59,652 nucleotides of DNA from an uncultured Bacteroidota bacterium (lineage in GTDB: Bacteria; Bacteroidota; Bacteroidia; Chitinophagales; Saprospiraceae): NCBI GenBank assembly GCA_937861115.1, contig CALMBD010000307.1:1-59652 (forward strand), written 5' to 3'. The translations under genes were made by a program, and so were the position numbers. Positions 28,613 through 37,064 of the stretch are shown one piece after another. Position 1 is the stretch's first letter, and the number at the start of each line of letters is the position of its first letter. The notes under the pieces were generated by a model. It was not told the origin of the DNA, ran no database searches, and worked only from the letters and a program-made list of their open reading frames with translations.

Positions 28613-28651
28613 CCTAAGTGCCTGAAAATTGTTATAAAGAGAAAACTAATC

Positions 28652-29572
28652 ATGAAATATTCCATCCTCTATTCGATCTTGACGGTTATGTTAACCCTTT
28701 GGGGTTCTTGCACTGGTGTAACTGTAAACCCTGAAGCAGAGACACAGCGACCGGCGCCGGCGCTTGTTTCGGCGCCACTTGTGCAGGGGTTTAAGGATTA
28801 CTGGTACCAGGGCAAGGCAGAACTCAGTACCTATAATGTTGAACAGGAGCGCTATGGCGAAATACGCAGTGCAGAACAGGTAAATATCTTCGTGACAGAG
28901 GATTTTTCGGCGTCGAAACAGGTCAAACTGGATGACCCGGTTAAAGCAGGATCAGACCGGGTGCCGGTATTAAAGCTCAACGCGCTTCGCCGCTTCCACA
29001 CAGGGATATACGACTACACGCTGATGGAATCTGTTTTTTCTCCCGTTAATGGAAAACCATCCCTGAAAGCAACCTACAGCGTGATCGACTGGTGTGGCCA
29101 GGTGTTCAGTCAGTTCAACCATCGCGAAAACGGCTATCGGGCAAGACTCTTCTCCTATTTTGAAAGCGAGGGCGACACGGATGTTCGCCTGGAGCAGGCC
29201 ATGCTTGAAGATGAACTGTGGACGCGGCTGCGGATAAACCCCGCCACCCTTCCGACCGGAAAGGTTACCTTGATTCCTTCACCCTTTTTCTTTCGTTTCC
29301 GGCATATCCCCTATCAGACATACCCTGCTGAGGTGAGTATAAAGGCGGCGGGAAATGAAAGTGAGCTTCGGGTGACTTACTCAACCCTTCCGCGCAGCCT
29401 GTCCATACGGTATGAAACGGCGTTTCCGCACCGGATACTCGGATGGGAAGAACTGGACAACGGACATGTATTGAGCAAAGGCGTTCTAAAATCGAGCATT
29501 ATGACCGATTATTGGTCGCGTCATGATAATGCTTCAGAAAACCTTCGCGATTCGTTAAAGTTGGTGTTTTGA
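28652..29572 (+). CDS. Predicted lipoprotein, unknown function
   Basis: 306 residues. The N-terminus MKYSILYSILTVMLTLWGSC ends in a plausible relaxed lipobox with Cys20. The mature part has no Cys pair or catalytic motif I recognise. It is mostly beta-like, with segments such as FKDYWYQGKAELSTYNVEQERYG that begin many Bacteroidota surface lipoproteins of unknown role. It follows the GT-C gene by 39 bases on the same strand and may share its transcript. I do not recognise the family with certainty. Confidence 0.7.
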   Translation: MKYSILYSILTVMLTLWGSCTGVTVNPEAETQRPAPALVSAPLVQGFKDYWYQGKAELSTYNVEQERYGEIRSAEQVNIFVTEDFSASKQVKLDDPVKAGSDRVPVLKLNALRRFHTGIYDYTLMESVFSPVNGKPSLKATYSVIDWCGQVFSQFNHRENGYRARLFSYFESEGDTDVRLEQAMLEDELWTRLRINPATLPTGKVTLIPSPFFFRFRHIPYQTYPAEVSIKAAGNESELRVTYSTLPRSLSIRYETAFPHRILGWEELDNGHVLSKGVLKSSIMTDYWSRHDNASENLRDSLKLVF

Positions 29573-29742
29573 AACCGTTAATTTTGTCTTCCGAAAAATA
29601 TTTGGACAGTATAGGGCTTTTAGCCCCTAATGTTTGGGTAATATATCACAATGGCGATGCATCTTTTTTTTCCATGCCGGAAAAAATCTAAATTGCCGCG
29701 CCAACGTTCAATACGCTTAATCGTCTAAGCCCTATTCAGTTT

Positions 29743-32700
29743 ATGCAAATTATTGTCCGTACTCTGCTCCCCATCTTAACCGCCTTCACTTTTTGCATCT
29801 CTCTCGGGGCGCAGGACTGTTCAAAGGCAGTAGTAGAAAACAAAAAAATCTCCGGAATCCAAATTGCCCGTTCATCGTCGCTCACCATTGTCGTGCGGGG
29901 AAGTTACAACTACGCTATCGAATTCTTCACAGATGAAAAAGGCATATTTGCCAGAATGACCTCGGTCGGTGGTATTGAGTTTAATCAGGACGACCAGGTA
30001 GTTTTTGTAGATGCCGGCGGTCGCGAGCAGGCATACAAATTTATCGGTATGGATGAAGTGGTGCCGGCTGCCGTCCCAACGCACCGGAACAACCTCCGGC
30101 TCGACCTCGATGCCCTGGAGTGGCTGTCGGGCGCTACCATCAGCGGCGTTAACTTTATCAATTTCGTCGACCGGCAGAAATACAAGTTCACGATCAACCC
30201 TAACCGCCAGTCCGAGTTCAAAACACTGGCCAGTTGTTTCAATGCCCTGATCGAGCGCGATGCGGTAAAGGATACACCCGGGGCAGCCGTTACGCTTCCC
30301 GGCAAATCAAACGAAGCCACCGGCACAAAAGGCGCCAAGCCTGCCGGAGGATCTAATAAAAATGCCGGAAGCGGGGGCGCCGTAAGCGACAACGAAGTAA
30401 CCAACCTGCGTGCCGAACTGGAAAAAACAAAAGACAACCTGCGCAAGGAAATCCAGGCCGAAAAGGAACGGGCCGATGCTATCAAAGCACAGCTCCAACA
30501 GGAAGTAGCGGCTGCCCGCGATGCTGCAAACCAGAAAAAACTGGAATATGCGAATGAAGTACTCGAAGCGCGCAAGAGCAGTCTCGCAGAAATAGAAAAA
30601 GCCAAGGCAGATGCCCAGGCTATTATATCACAAAACCGATCCAAAGCCGACTCTGCCGTTTCCAAAATAACGCTGAGCGTGGACGAGGCTCGTCGGCAAG
30701 CCGGAGAGGAGATTCAGAAGGCCAGATTGGCTTCGGCTGAAGAGGTGAAAAAGGCGCGTGAAAATGCGGCACAGGAAATATCCAATATCAAGGAACGGCT
30801 CGATCAGGCAAAACTGCAGTACAGCGACGAGATCGCCACGGCACGCTCCAATGCCGATGAGGAACTCAAGCGGATTCGCGATGAAAATGCGCGTGTTGTT
30901 GCCGAAGCCCGGGAGCGCGCCAAGATGGAGCAGAACAAAACCACGGAAGACGTGGTCTCTACCAAAAAATCGGCGGCTGATCAAATCCTCAAGGCCCGTG
31001 AAGATGCTGCCAACGAGATTGCCAATATTCGCGAGAACTCGGTAATGGAAAAGCAGCGACTGGCTACAGAACTCGCGGAAAGCCGCCGAAAGGCTGCCGA
31101 GGAAAGGGCATTGGTTCAACAAAACAGCACTTCGGAAATCGCCGAAATACGCGAAAATGTGGCCAAACAGAGAGAAGCCAGCGCGTTGGAGGTAGCAGAA
31201 TCGAAGAAGCGTGCTGCCGAAGAGATCGAACGCACCCGCAATGAAGTAGTCGATCAGCAGGAAAAGGCAAAAGCGGAAAAAGCGGAGATCGCCAAACAAG
31301 TGGTTGAGAGCAAGCAAAAAGCCGCCCAAACCGTCCAGCAGGTGCAGGAAGAAGCAACGAAAGCCATTGCCGATGTACAGGCGCGCGCCAAGGGCCAACG
31401 CGATTCTATTGCTGCGCAGGTTTTGGTTTCCCGGAAAAAGGCTGAAGAAGAAATTGCCCGAATTCAGGAGGAGCTCGCCAAATCCATCGCTGCTGCCAAA
31501 GAGCAGGAAGCCAAAATCAAGCAACAAAGCGCCGAGGAGGTGCTGGCAGCCCGCGAACGCAGCCAGCAGGAGGTCATCAGAGCCCAGGAAGAAGCGCGTT
31601 CCAAGGTGCTGGATGCCAACTCCAAGGCGGATGTCGCCCAGAAACTATATGCCGATGAGGTGGCAAACTCCAAAATGACAGCCGACGAGCGCATCAAACA
31701 AATACAGGCCGAGGCAGCCAATGCCGTACTGGAAGCCAAGAAAAAGCAACAGGAAACCGTAAGTGCCAGTTCACAGGAGGTCGTCGCTTCAAGGGAAAAA
31801 GCCGCCGCCGAAATAGCGGCTGCCCGCGAAAATGCGGCGAAAGAGGTCGCTGCTGCACGCGAGGCGCAGGTGCGTGCGCAACAGGAGAGCGCCAATGCCG
31901 TAGCGGAAGCCAAAAGACAAAGCTCCCAGGCTATCCTGAGTATCAAAACAGCAGAGGCAGATAGCGTGCGCATCGCGCGGGAAGCCAGTTCGCGAGAAAG
32001 GCAACGGCTCGCCAACGATGTCGCCGCCGCGCGCGAAAAAGCAGCATCGGAAATTGCTGCGGCCAATCAGCAGGCCGCCAACGATGTGAAGGCTGCACGC
32101 GAAAACGCCGCCCGGGAAAAACAGCTCAGCGCCGAAACCGTGGGCAAGGCCAAGCAGGATGCCGCAGACCAGGTTGCTTCTGCCCGCGAAAATGCCGCAA
32201 AGGAAGTAGCGGCCGCCAAACAACAGGCTATTGAAGCGATTTCACTGGCCAAGAAAGAAGCCGACGATAAAAAAGCAGGGTTTGCGAAGGACGTTGCCGA
32301 CGCCCAGGAACGCGCCCGAAAGGAAATTACCGATACCCGCGCTCAAGCCGCTACGGAGGTGGCCAATGCCCGACGTGAAGCAGAAGAAAAACGTCGTCAA
32401 TACGCCGAAGAGACCGCTGACGCACGCAAAAAAGCGGCAGAAGAGGTTGGGCTGGCCCAAAAAGAAGCGGCCGAGGCCGTTCAGAAGGCCCGGCAGGAAT
32501 CGGCTGCAAACATAGCTCAAACCCGGGAAAACGAATCCAAGGCCCTTTCTGACCTGAAGGCTCAGGTTGCGGCCGAAGTGGCCAAAGTGAAAAGCGATGC
32601 CGCTCAGGTTGTTGCAGGTGAAAACAAGAAAGCAGAAGACGCCAGACAAATGCAAGCCGTCGAGGCGCAAAAACTTGCCCAATTAAGGGAGGAGGTGAAA

Positions 32701-32763
32701 AAAGTCGAAGAAGACCTGAAAAAACTCAAGGAGGAGGCCGAAAAAGTAAAGAAGAAGGACTGA
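29743..32763 (+). CDS. Secreted 1006-residue coiled-coil protein with 40-residue (11+11+18) superrepeats
   Basis: Residues 1-23 are a signal peptide (ISLGAQ then DC). Residues about 24-170 are a small globular domain with beta-like segments and Cys pairing potential (C26, C158 region). A Gly/Ser/Lys linker follows (about 175-215). From about 216 to the end the protein is Ala/Glu/Lys/Arg rich helix. Residues 327-893 parse into blocks of 11, 11 and 18 residues: the 11-mers resemble ARENAAKEVAA and the 18-mers resemble ARREAEEKRRQYAEETAD. Fourteen units occur, all 40 residues except 487-522 (36) and 803-853 (51). A heptad-like Lys/Glu tail closes the protein. No function is known to me. A structural rod, a periplasm-spanning spacer or an LEA-like protectant are possible. 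Confidence 0.9.
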   Translation: MQIIVRTLLPILTAFTFCISLGAQDCSKAVVENKKISGIQIARSSSLTIVVRGSYNYAIEFFTDEKGIFARMTSVGGIEFNQDDQVVFVDAGGREQAYKFIGMDEVVPAAVPTHRNNLRLDLDALEWLSGATISGVNFINFVDRQKYKFTINPNRQSEFKTLASCFNALIERDAVKDTPGAAVTLPGKSNEATGTKGAKPAGGSNKNAGSGGAVSDNEVTNLRAELEKTKDNLRKEIQAEKERADAIKAQLQQEVAAARDAANQKKLEYANEVLEARKSSLAEIEKAKADAQAIISQNRSKADSAVSKITLSVDEARRQAGEEIQKARLASAEEVKKARENAAQEISNIKERLDQAKLQYSDEIATARSNADEELKRIRDENARVVAEARERAKMEQNKTTEDVVSTKKSAADQILKAREDAANEIANIRENSVMEKQRLATELAESRRKAAEERALVQQNSTSEIAEIRENVAKQREASALEVAESKKRAAEEIERTRNEVVDQQEKAKAEKAEIAKQVVESKQKAAQTVQQVQEEATKAIADVQARAKGQRDSIAAQVLVSRKKAEEEIARIQEELAKSIAAAKEQEAKIKQQSAEEVLAARERSQQEVIRAQEEARSKVLDANSKADVAQKLYADEVANSKMTADERIKQIQAEAANAVLEAKKKQQETVSASSQEVVASREKAAAEIAAARENAAKEVAAAREAQVRAQQESANAVAEAKRQSSQAILSIKTAEADSVRIAREASSRERQRLANDVAAAREKAASEIAAANQQAANDVKAARENAAREKQLSAETVGKAKQDAADQVASARENAAKEVAAAKQQAIEAISLAKKEADDKKAGFAKDVADAQERARKEITDTRAQAATEVANARREAEEKRRQYAEETADARKKAAEEVGLAQKEAAEAVQKARQESAANIAQTRENESKALSDLKAQVAAEVAKVKSDAAQVVAGENKKAEDARQMQAVEAQKLAQLREEVKKVEEDLKKLKEEAEKVKKKD
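30721..32421 (+). repeat. 120-bp coding superrepeat array (14 units of 40 residues)
   Basis: Codons for residues 327-893 fall into units of 11+11+18 residues. I checked unit starts in the DNA at 30721, 31309, 31789 and 32422, and all are in register with the model. The DNA copies are diverged, so selection on the protein pattern, not recent duplication, seems to keep the period. Confidence 0.85.
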
Positions 32764-32781
32764 CTCCGGTCTGTTTACAAT

Positions 32782-33333
32782 CTAAGGCATTTTTTCCAGT
32801 ATGATGGATAATGCCTCCGGTATGGAGATATCCTGTTCGATTCTGATCGCCGGGCAAGGGAGCGCCGACAACCAGCGGAGCTCGCTTGCCCGGCTTCTTA
32901 TATTGCCGTCAGCCGTATCATAGGCGGCAGCCCATTGCATAAATTTTTCAAAAACAACATGCAGGTCGCCGCCGGGGGCAATCTGCGCAGCGCCATAGCG
33001 ATCTGTCTCCCGCTGCCGGATACGCTCCAGCCTGGTTTCGACAGGCAACCAGGCATAAACCACCAGGTCAAAATCGGTGATAAACGTATCCCCCCAGCCG
33101 CATAATGCACCGGAAAGCACCCACTTGTCTGTCTGATTCAAATCATTTTGCAACAGGGTGCGCCGGTGCTCTGTGTTGCGTTTGCGCCGGTATGGCAGCG
33201 CATCGTTGGTAAACCAGTAATAATCATCCGTATCAAAATGGGTAAAGCCCAGGCGTTCTGCCAGGGCTTTACCTAAAGTTGTGACGCCGGAACCCGGCGC
33301 ACCGAGAATATGGATGTGTTTCCAGGGCTGCAT
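32782..33333 (-). CDS. P-loop kinase-like protein (adenylate/shikimate kinase superfamily)
   Basis: 183 residues. The N-terminus has HILGAPGSGVTTLGKALAERLG, a Walker A loop in which the invariant Lys is replaced by Val. Other elements of the small-molecule kinase fold are FDTDDYYW (about 33-40), the lid-like RLERIRQRETDRYG with Arg residues (about 103-116), and a C-terminal IEQDISIPEALSIIL helix. Proteins with GSG(T/V)TTLG are known as AAA-like ATPases of unknown substrate. The gene starts 6 bases after htrA on the same strand, so it is probably co-transcribed. Substrate unknown. Confidence 0.75.
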   Translation of the reverse strand: MQPWKHIHILGAPGSGVTTLGKALAERLGFTHFDTDDYYWFTNDALPYRRKRNTEHRRTLLQNDLNQTDKWVLSGALCGWGDTFITDFDLVVYAWLPVETRLERIRQRETDRYGAAQIAPGGDLHVVFEKFMQWAAAYDTADGNIRSRASELRWLSALPCPAIRIEQDISIPEALSIILEKMP

Positions 33334-33339
33334 GTCGAT

Positions 33340-34773
33340 CTATTCGCCCTTTCTGAAGCGATAGGAGTACAGGTCCGGTTCACCGTCGTAGTATCCGTCC
33401 AGCACAAGGCTGTTGTACGCGTTTTTGATGGCATCTATCGCCTCTGCTGCAGAAGAAACACGGTTGCCGTTTACACTGGAAATCACGAATCCCGGCTGCA
33501 TATTGGTATTGTAAATGATACTTCCCCGTCGGACGCTGGTTACAAGGGCGCCCTGTATCCGCATTTTTTTCTCCTCGTCTTCCGACAGGTCGCGCAATTC
33601 CATCCCGAGGTTGTTTTCCAGTTCATCACCGCGTACCCGGGCAATTGCTATCGAGTTGTTGATATCTTTCAGGGTGATCCTGATCCGCGATTTTTTACCG
33701 GAACGCCAATACTCGATGTACACCTTTTCGCCGGGACGCAGTCGCCCGATGTACTCCTGCAATTCTGAAAGCCTTTTGATTCGTGTGTTGTTGAGCCCGA
33801 TGATGACATCTCCAACTTTCAGTCCGGCATCTTCTGCTGCGCCTTTGAGCATGATCCGGTTGATATATACGCCTTCTGCATTTGGCAGCCCGATTTCCCT
33901 GGCCGTTTCGCTGTCCAGGTCCTGTATACTCACCCCCAGGTAGGCGCGTTGCACCTGACCGTATTCGCGCAGGTCGCGGATGACCTTTTGCACGAGGTTG
34001 GAAGGCACAGCAAAGGAATAGCCCTCGTAACTGCCTGATTCAGTGATGATCGCCGTATTGATGCCGATCAACTCACCTGCGGTGTTGACCAGTGCCCCGC
34101 CGCTGTTGCCGGGATTGACGGCTGCATCGGTCTGGATAAAGGATTCAATGCTTGCCCCGCCGCCCAAGATATTGATATTCCGGCCTTTGGCGCTGATGAT
34201 GCCGGCTGTGACGGTACTCTCCAGGTTAAACGGATTCCCTACGGCAAGTACCCACTCGCCGATACGTACGGAGTCGCTGTTCCCGAAAACAATGAAAGGC
34301 AGGTTGGCTTCATCAATTTTAAGCAGGGTAATATCCGTGGAAGGGTCTGATCCGATCACTTTGGCCTTGTACTCACGTTTGTCTGCGAGCGTAACCTTGA
34401 TGTCGGTGCTGCGTTCCACCACGTGGTGGTTGGTCACAATATAACCGTCGGGCGTCATAATTACGCCGGATCCGGAGGAACCGGTGATGGTGCCGCCGCC
34501 CCAGATACCGCTACCCGATTCCTGCAAAGCGCGGATGTTGACAACCGCAGGCGTCACAATTTCGGCCGACTCAATAAAGTTTGTCGGTGCAGAGGATTGA
34601 AAGGAGTTGGTAGACCGGGCATTGAACAATTTATCGACCAAACCGGTATACCGAACCTCTCCTTCTTCGTTTTCCCAAACGACACGATTGGAGTGTGCAA
34701 TCCTGCTGTAAACAAAAACAGACAACAGTGAGCTCGTACATGAGACGAGTAGAATCAACAGATAATTTTTCAT
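33340..34773 (-). CDS. HtrA/DegP-type serine protease with two PDZ domains
   Basis: 477 residues. An N-terminal hydrophobic segment (about 3-22) is a signal peptide or membrane anchor. The trypsin-like domain has the complete triad: His117 (TNHHVV), Asp147 (STDITLLK) and Ser224 (GNSGGAL). PDZ1 covers about 278-370 (YLGVSI, AAEDAGLKVGDVIIGLNN) and PDZ2 about 380-470 (SIIYNTNMQPGFVISSVNG). It acts in envelope protein quality control. A small P-loop gene follows immediately, and dapF is divergent. I saw no clear promoter box in the 182-base gap upstream. Confidence 0.95.
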   Translation of the reverse strand: MKNYLLILLVSCTSSLLSVFVYSRIAHSNRVVWENEEGEVRYTGLVDKLFNARSTNSFQSSAPTNFIESAEIVTPAVVNIRALQESGSGIWGGGTITGSSGSGVIMTPDGYIVTNHHVVERSTDIKVTLADKREYKAKVIGSDPSTDITLLKIDEANLPFIVFGNSDSVRIGEWVLAVGNPFNLESTVTAGIISAKGRNINILGGGASIESFIQTDAAVNPGNSGGALVNTAGELIGINTAIITESGSYEGYSFAVPSNLVQKVIRDLREYGQVQRAYLGVSIQDLDSETAREIGLPNAEGVYINRIMLKGAAEDAGLKVGDVIIGLNNTRIKRLSELQEYIGRLRPGEKVYIEYWRSGKKSRIRITLKDINNSIAIARVRGDELENNLGMELRDLSEDEEKKMRIQGALVTSVRRGSIIYNTNMQPGFVISSVNGNRVSSAAEAIDAIKNAYNSLVLDGYYDGEPDLYSYRFRKGE

Positions 34774-34955
34774 TGAGTGAAACCGGTTATTTTCGTGGGT
34801 AAACAGGTGTTAACGAAAACGCAGTCTGTCCGATTTTAGTTTGAAAAGACAAAATCTCTGCCGAAAAGTTGGAAACAAAAGTCGTAAGCCATTCGTTTGC
34901 ATCCAAAATTAATATAGCCGACAATCAATTTTAAAGGATCGCAAGCAAAAATCAC

Positions 34956-35816
34956 ATGGAATTCTGGAAATATCAAGGCGCAGGCAACGACTTCATCATG
35001 GTCGACCAGCGAAGTCAGCAGTGGCTCAGACGGGAACACACGGAACAAATTGCCGCACTTTGCGACCGGCGTTTTGGCATCGGCGCCGATGGGCTGATCC
35101 TGCTGGAGCAACATGCCGACTTCGATTTCGAGATGATCTATTTCAATGCAGACGGCCGGGAAAGCACCATGTGCGGCAACGGAGGGCGATGTATTGCCGC
35201 ATTTGCATTCGACAGGGGTATTCTTCGGGACAGCAACCACTACCATTTTCTGGCGATAGACGGACCGCATGAAGCATTTGTCTTGCACCCGGATGTACCG
35301 GGCCAACAGAATCTTGCCGACAAGGGATTTTATCATGTAGTCCTGAAAATGCAGGACGTCGGCAATATTCAACAGGAAGATGCCGTGTTTATCCTCAATA
35401 CCGGTTCTCCGCACTACGTGCGCTTTGTAGATGACACAGCACATTTGGACATGCGCCATGAAGGCCGGTCTGTGCGGTACTCAGATCGTTTTAAGAAAGA
35501 AGGCATCAATGTTAACTTTGTTGCGATCCTGCCCGGAGGAAGGTTGAAAATCAGAACGTACGAGCGCGGTGTGGAAGATGAAACGCTGGCTTGCGGCACA
35601 GGCGTAACGGCTGCAGCACTGGCTTATGCTGTTTTCAATGATGTGGAATGCCCTGATGGCGGCGTTTCCGTGGAAGCGCTGGGCGGCGACCTGAGGGTGA
35701 GTTACAAACCCGGCGCCCGTACGGGCGAATTCACAGATATCTGGTTAAAAGGTCCCGCAAAACGGGTATTTTCGGGAAATATTGATCCGGCTCAGCCACT
35801 CACCTTGCGCTTCTAA
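34956..35816 (+). CDS. dapF: Diaminopimelate epimerase
   Basis: 286 residues, normal length. It interconverts LL- and meso-diaminopimelate for lysine and peptidoglycan synthesis. Both catalytic cysteines are present: Cys73 in STMCGNGGRC and Cys213 in TLACGTGVTAAA. The N-terminal GAGNDFIMVD and the NTGSPHYVRFVDD segment are typical. It is divergent from htrA and is followed after 32 bases by a gene for an unknown secreted protein, with which it may share a transcript. Confidence 0.96.
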   Translation: MEFWKYQGAGNDFIMVDQRSQQWLRREHTEQIAALCDRRFGIGADGLILLEQHADFDFEMIYFNADGRESTMCGNGGRCIAAFAFDRGILRDSNHYHFLAIDGPHEAFVLHPDVPGQQNLADKGFYHVVLKMQDVGNIQQEDAVFILNTGSPHYVRFVDDTAHLDMRHEGRSVRYSDRFKKEGINVNFVAILPGGRLKIRTYERGVEDETLACGTGVTAAALAYAVFNDVECPDGGVSVEALGGDLRVSYKPGARTGEFTDIWLKGPAKRVFSGNIDPAQPLTLRF

Positions 35817-35848
35817 CATACATATTTATCCAAACAAACACGACATAG

Positions 35849-37042
35849 ATGGTCAGGTTTACATTCTCCTCTTTGTTTTTTCTTGTTGCTTTTTCTCTGT
35901 TCGCTCAACCGGATATACCGGCGGGGGTAAATGAGAAAGTCACCGAAGCACGGGCTTCGCTCCTCGCCGCCTTCCTGAACAACGACCAGGCAGAGGCCGC
36001 CGTCTGGCAGGATTCACTCATGCTTCTGGAAGACAGCATGCATGTCGGTCTGGTTTGGGACGAGCGGTGGCTGCTCTATTACTGGGAAGGTACGTATGGC
36101 AATCTGTTCGATGAAATCGTGCGATTCGACGAGATGGAACGACTCGCCCTGGGCAACAAAAAAATGCCTGCGCCCGACAGTCTGTTCACCTGGCTCGATC
36201 GCGTTTTGTACGAGCAGCGCTTCAACCTGTACGAGCATATCAGCCGCGGTTTTTTGTCTGAAGAAGAAAAGCAGTTTGCCCTGATCGAACTGGATTATTT
36301 GCTCCGGCTGAACCAGGTGGAAAAAACCACCGGCGAATGGAACAAGCGCCTGGATGCATTTGTGCACCTCCATCCCGATTCCCGCTTTAACCCGTACATC
36401 CGCTCGAATTTGTACACGGAAGGTACGTCCACACCCGTTCAGGTGAGAAGAGATCGGGGCTTTACCCTCGATGTGCTGTTTGCCAGCGGCCGCTGGCAGG
36501 GAGAGGAACTGGAAAGAACCCTCGGCTCGCCGTATGGATTCGAGGTCGGGCTTGCCTACTGGGTAAAGCGCTGGAATCTTGGACTGCGGTGTACGTTCGG
36601 TTGGCAAAAGTTATCGCAACCGATCTTTCAGGATGGTTTCGAGTGGCCCAAATACGACCCGAGCGTATTGATCGTCCCCACGCTGGAAGTGGGTTACGAT
36701 ATATTCAACAACCGAAGTTTCAGACTATTTCCTTCGGCTTGTGCAGGTTTCAGTATCCTCAAGCCACCCGGTACCGACGAACAGGAGGACAACCCGCAGC
36801 CGGACTATTACTCCGATTTCTTTTTTGCCCGTGGTTTTCTGGGCGCCGCCTGTACAGCCGATGTAAAACTTAAATATTTCGACGGTTACGACCTGGCAGG
36901 ACAGACAGACAACTCTTATATCAGTGCCCGCATACGTGTTGGATACAACTGGCTGAACTGGGACAATGAAAATCCGCAGTTGCTGGGCAATATGTTTTAT
37001 TTTGCTGTCGGAATAAACCTATTCAGCCATACCATTAAGTAA
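35849..37042 (+). CDS. Secreted protein with C-terminal barrel-like region, unknown function
   Basis: 397 residues. A signal peptide ends near residue 20 (FSLFAQ). Residues about 25-190 are mainly helical and charged (EARASLLAAFLNNDQAEAA, LDYLLRLNQVEK). Residues about 200-397 are rich in aromatic strands (ALFASGRW-like, VGLAYWVKRWNLGLRCTFGW, ISARIRVGYNWLNW, FYFAVGINLF), suggesting an outer-membrane barrel. So a helical periplasmic part may precede a barrel. I do not recognise the family. It sits between dapF and a NAPRTase-like gene, 22 bases before the latter. Confidence 0.65.
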   Translation: MVRFTFSSLFFLVAFSLFAQPDIPAGVNEKVTEARASLLAAFLNNDQAEAAVWQDSLMLLEDSMHVGLVWDERWLLYYWEGTYGNLFDEIVRFDEMERLALGNKKMPAPDSLFTWLDRVLYEQRFNLYEHISRGFLSEEEKQFALIELDYLLRLNQVEKTTGEWNKRLDAFVHLHPDSRFNPYIRSNLYTEGTSTPVQVRRDRGFTLDVLFASGRWQGEELERTLGSPYGFEVGLAYWVKRWNLGLRCTFGWQKLSQPIFQDGFEWPKYDPSVLIVPTLEVGYDIFNNRSFRLFPSACAGFSILKPPGTDEQEDNPQPDYYSDFFFARGFLGAACTADVKLKYFDGYDLAGQTDNSYISARIRVGYNWLNWDNENPQLLGNMFYFAVGINLFSHTIK

Positions 37043-37064
37043 GCCGTTCAGAACATCTCAGGAT

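Noticed and set aside
29606-29640. Hairpin GGGCT-TTT-AGCCC between the lipoprotein and coiled-coil genes
   Set aside because: The stem is only 5 bp and no T-run follows, so I do not call it a terminator.
30628-31527. 299-codon minus-strand frame with Leu/Phe-rich repeats
   Set aside because: It is the mirror of the Ala/Glu/Lys-rich coiled-coil repeat on the plus strand. Repetitive codons on one strand leave the other strand open; there is no start context or domain.
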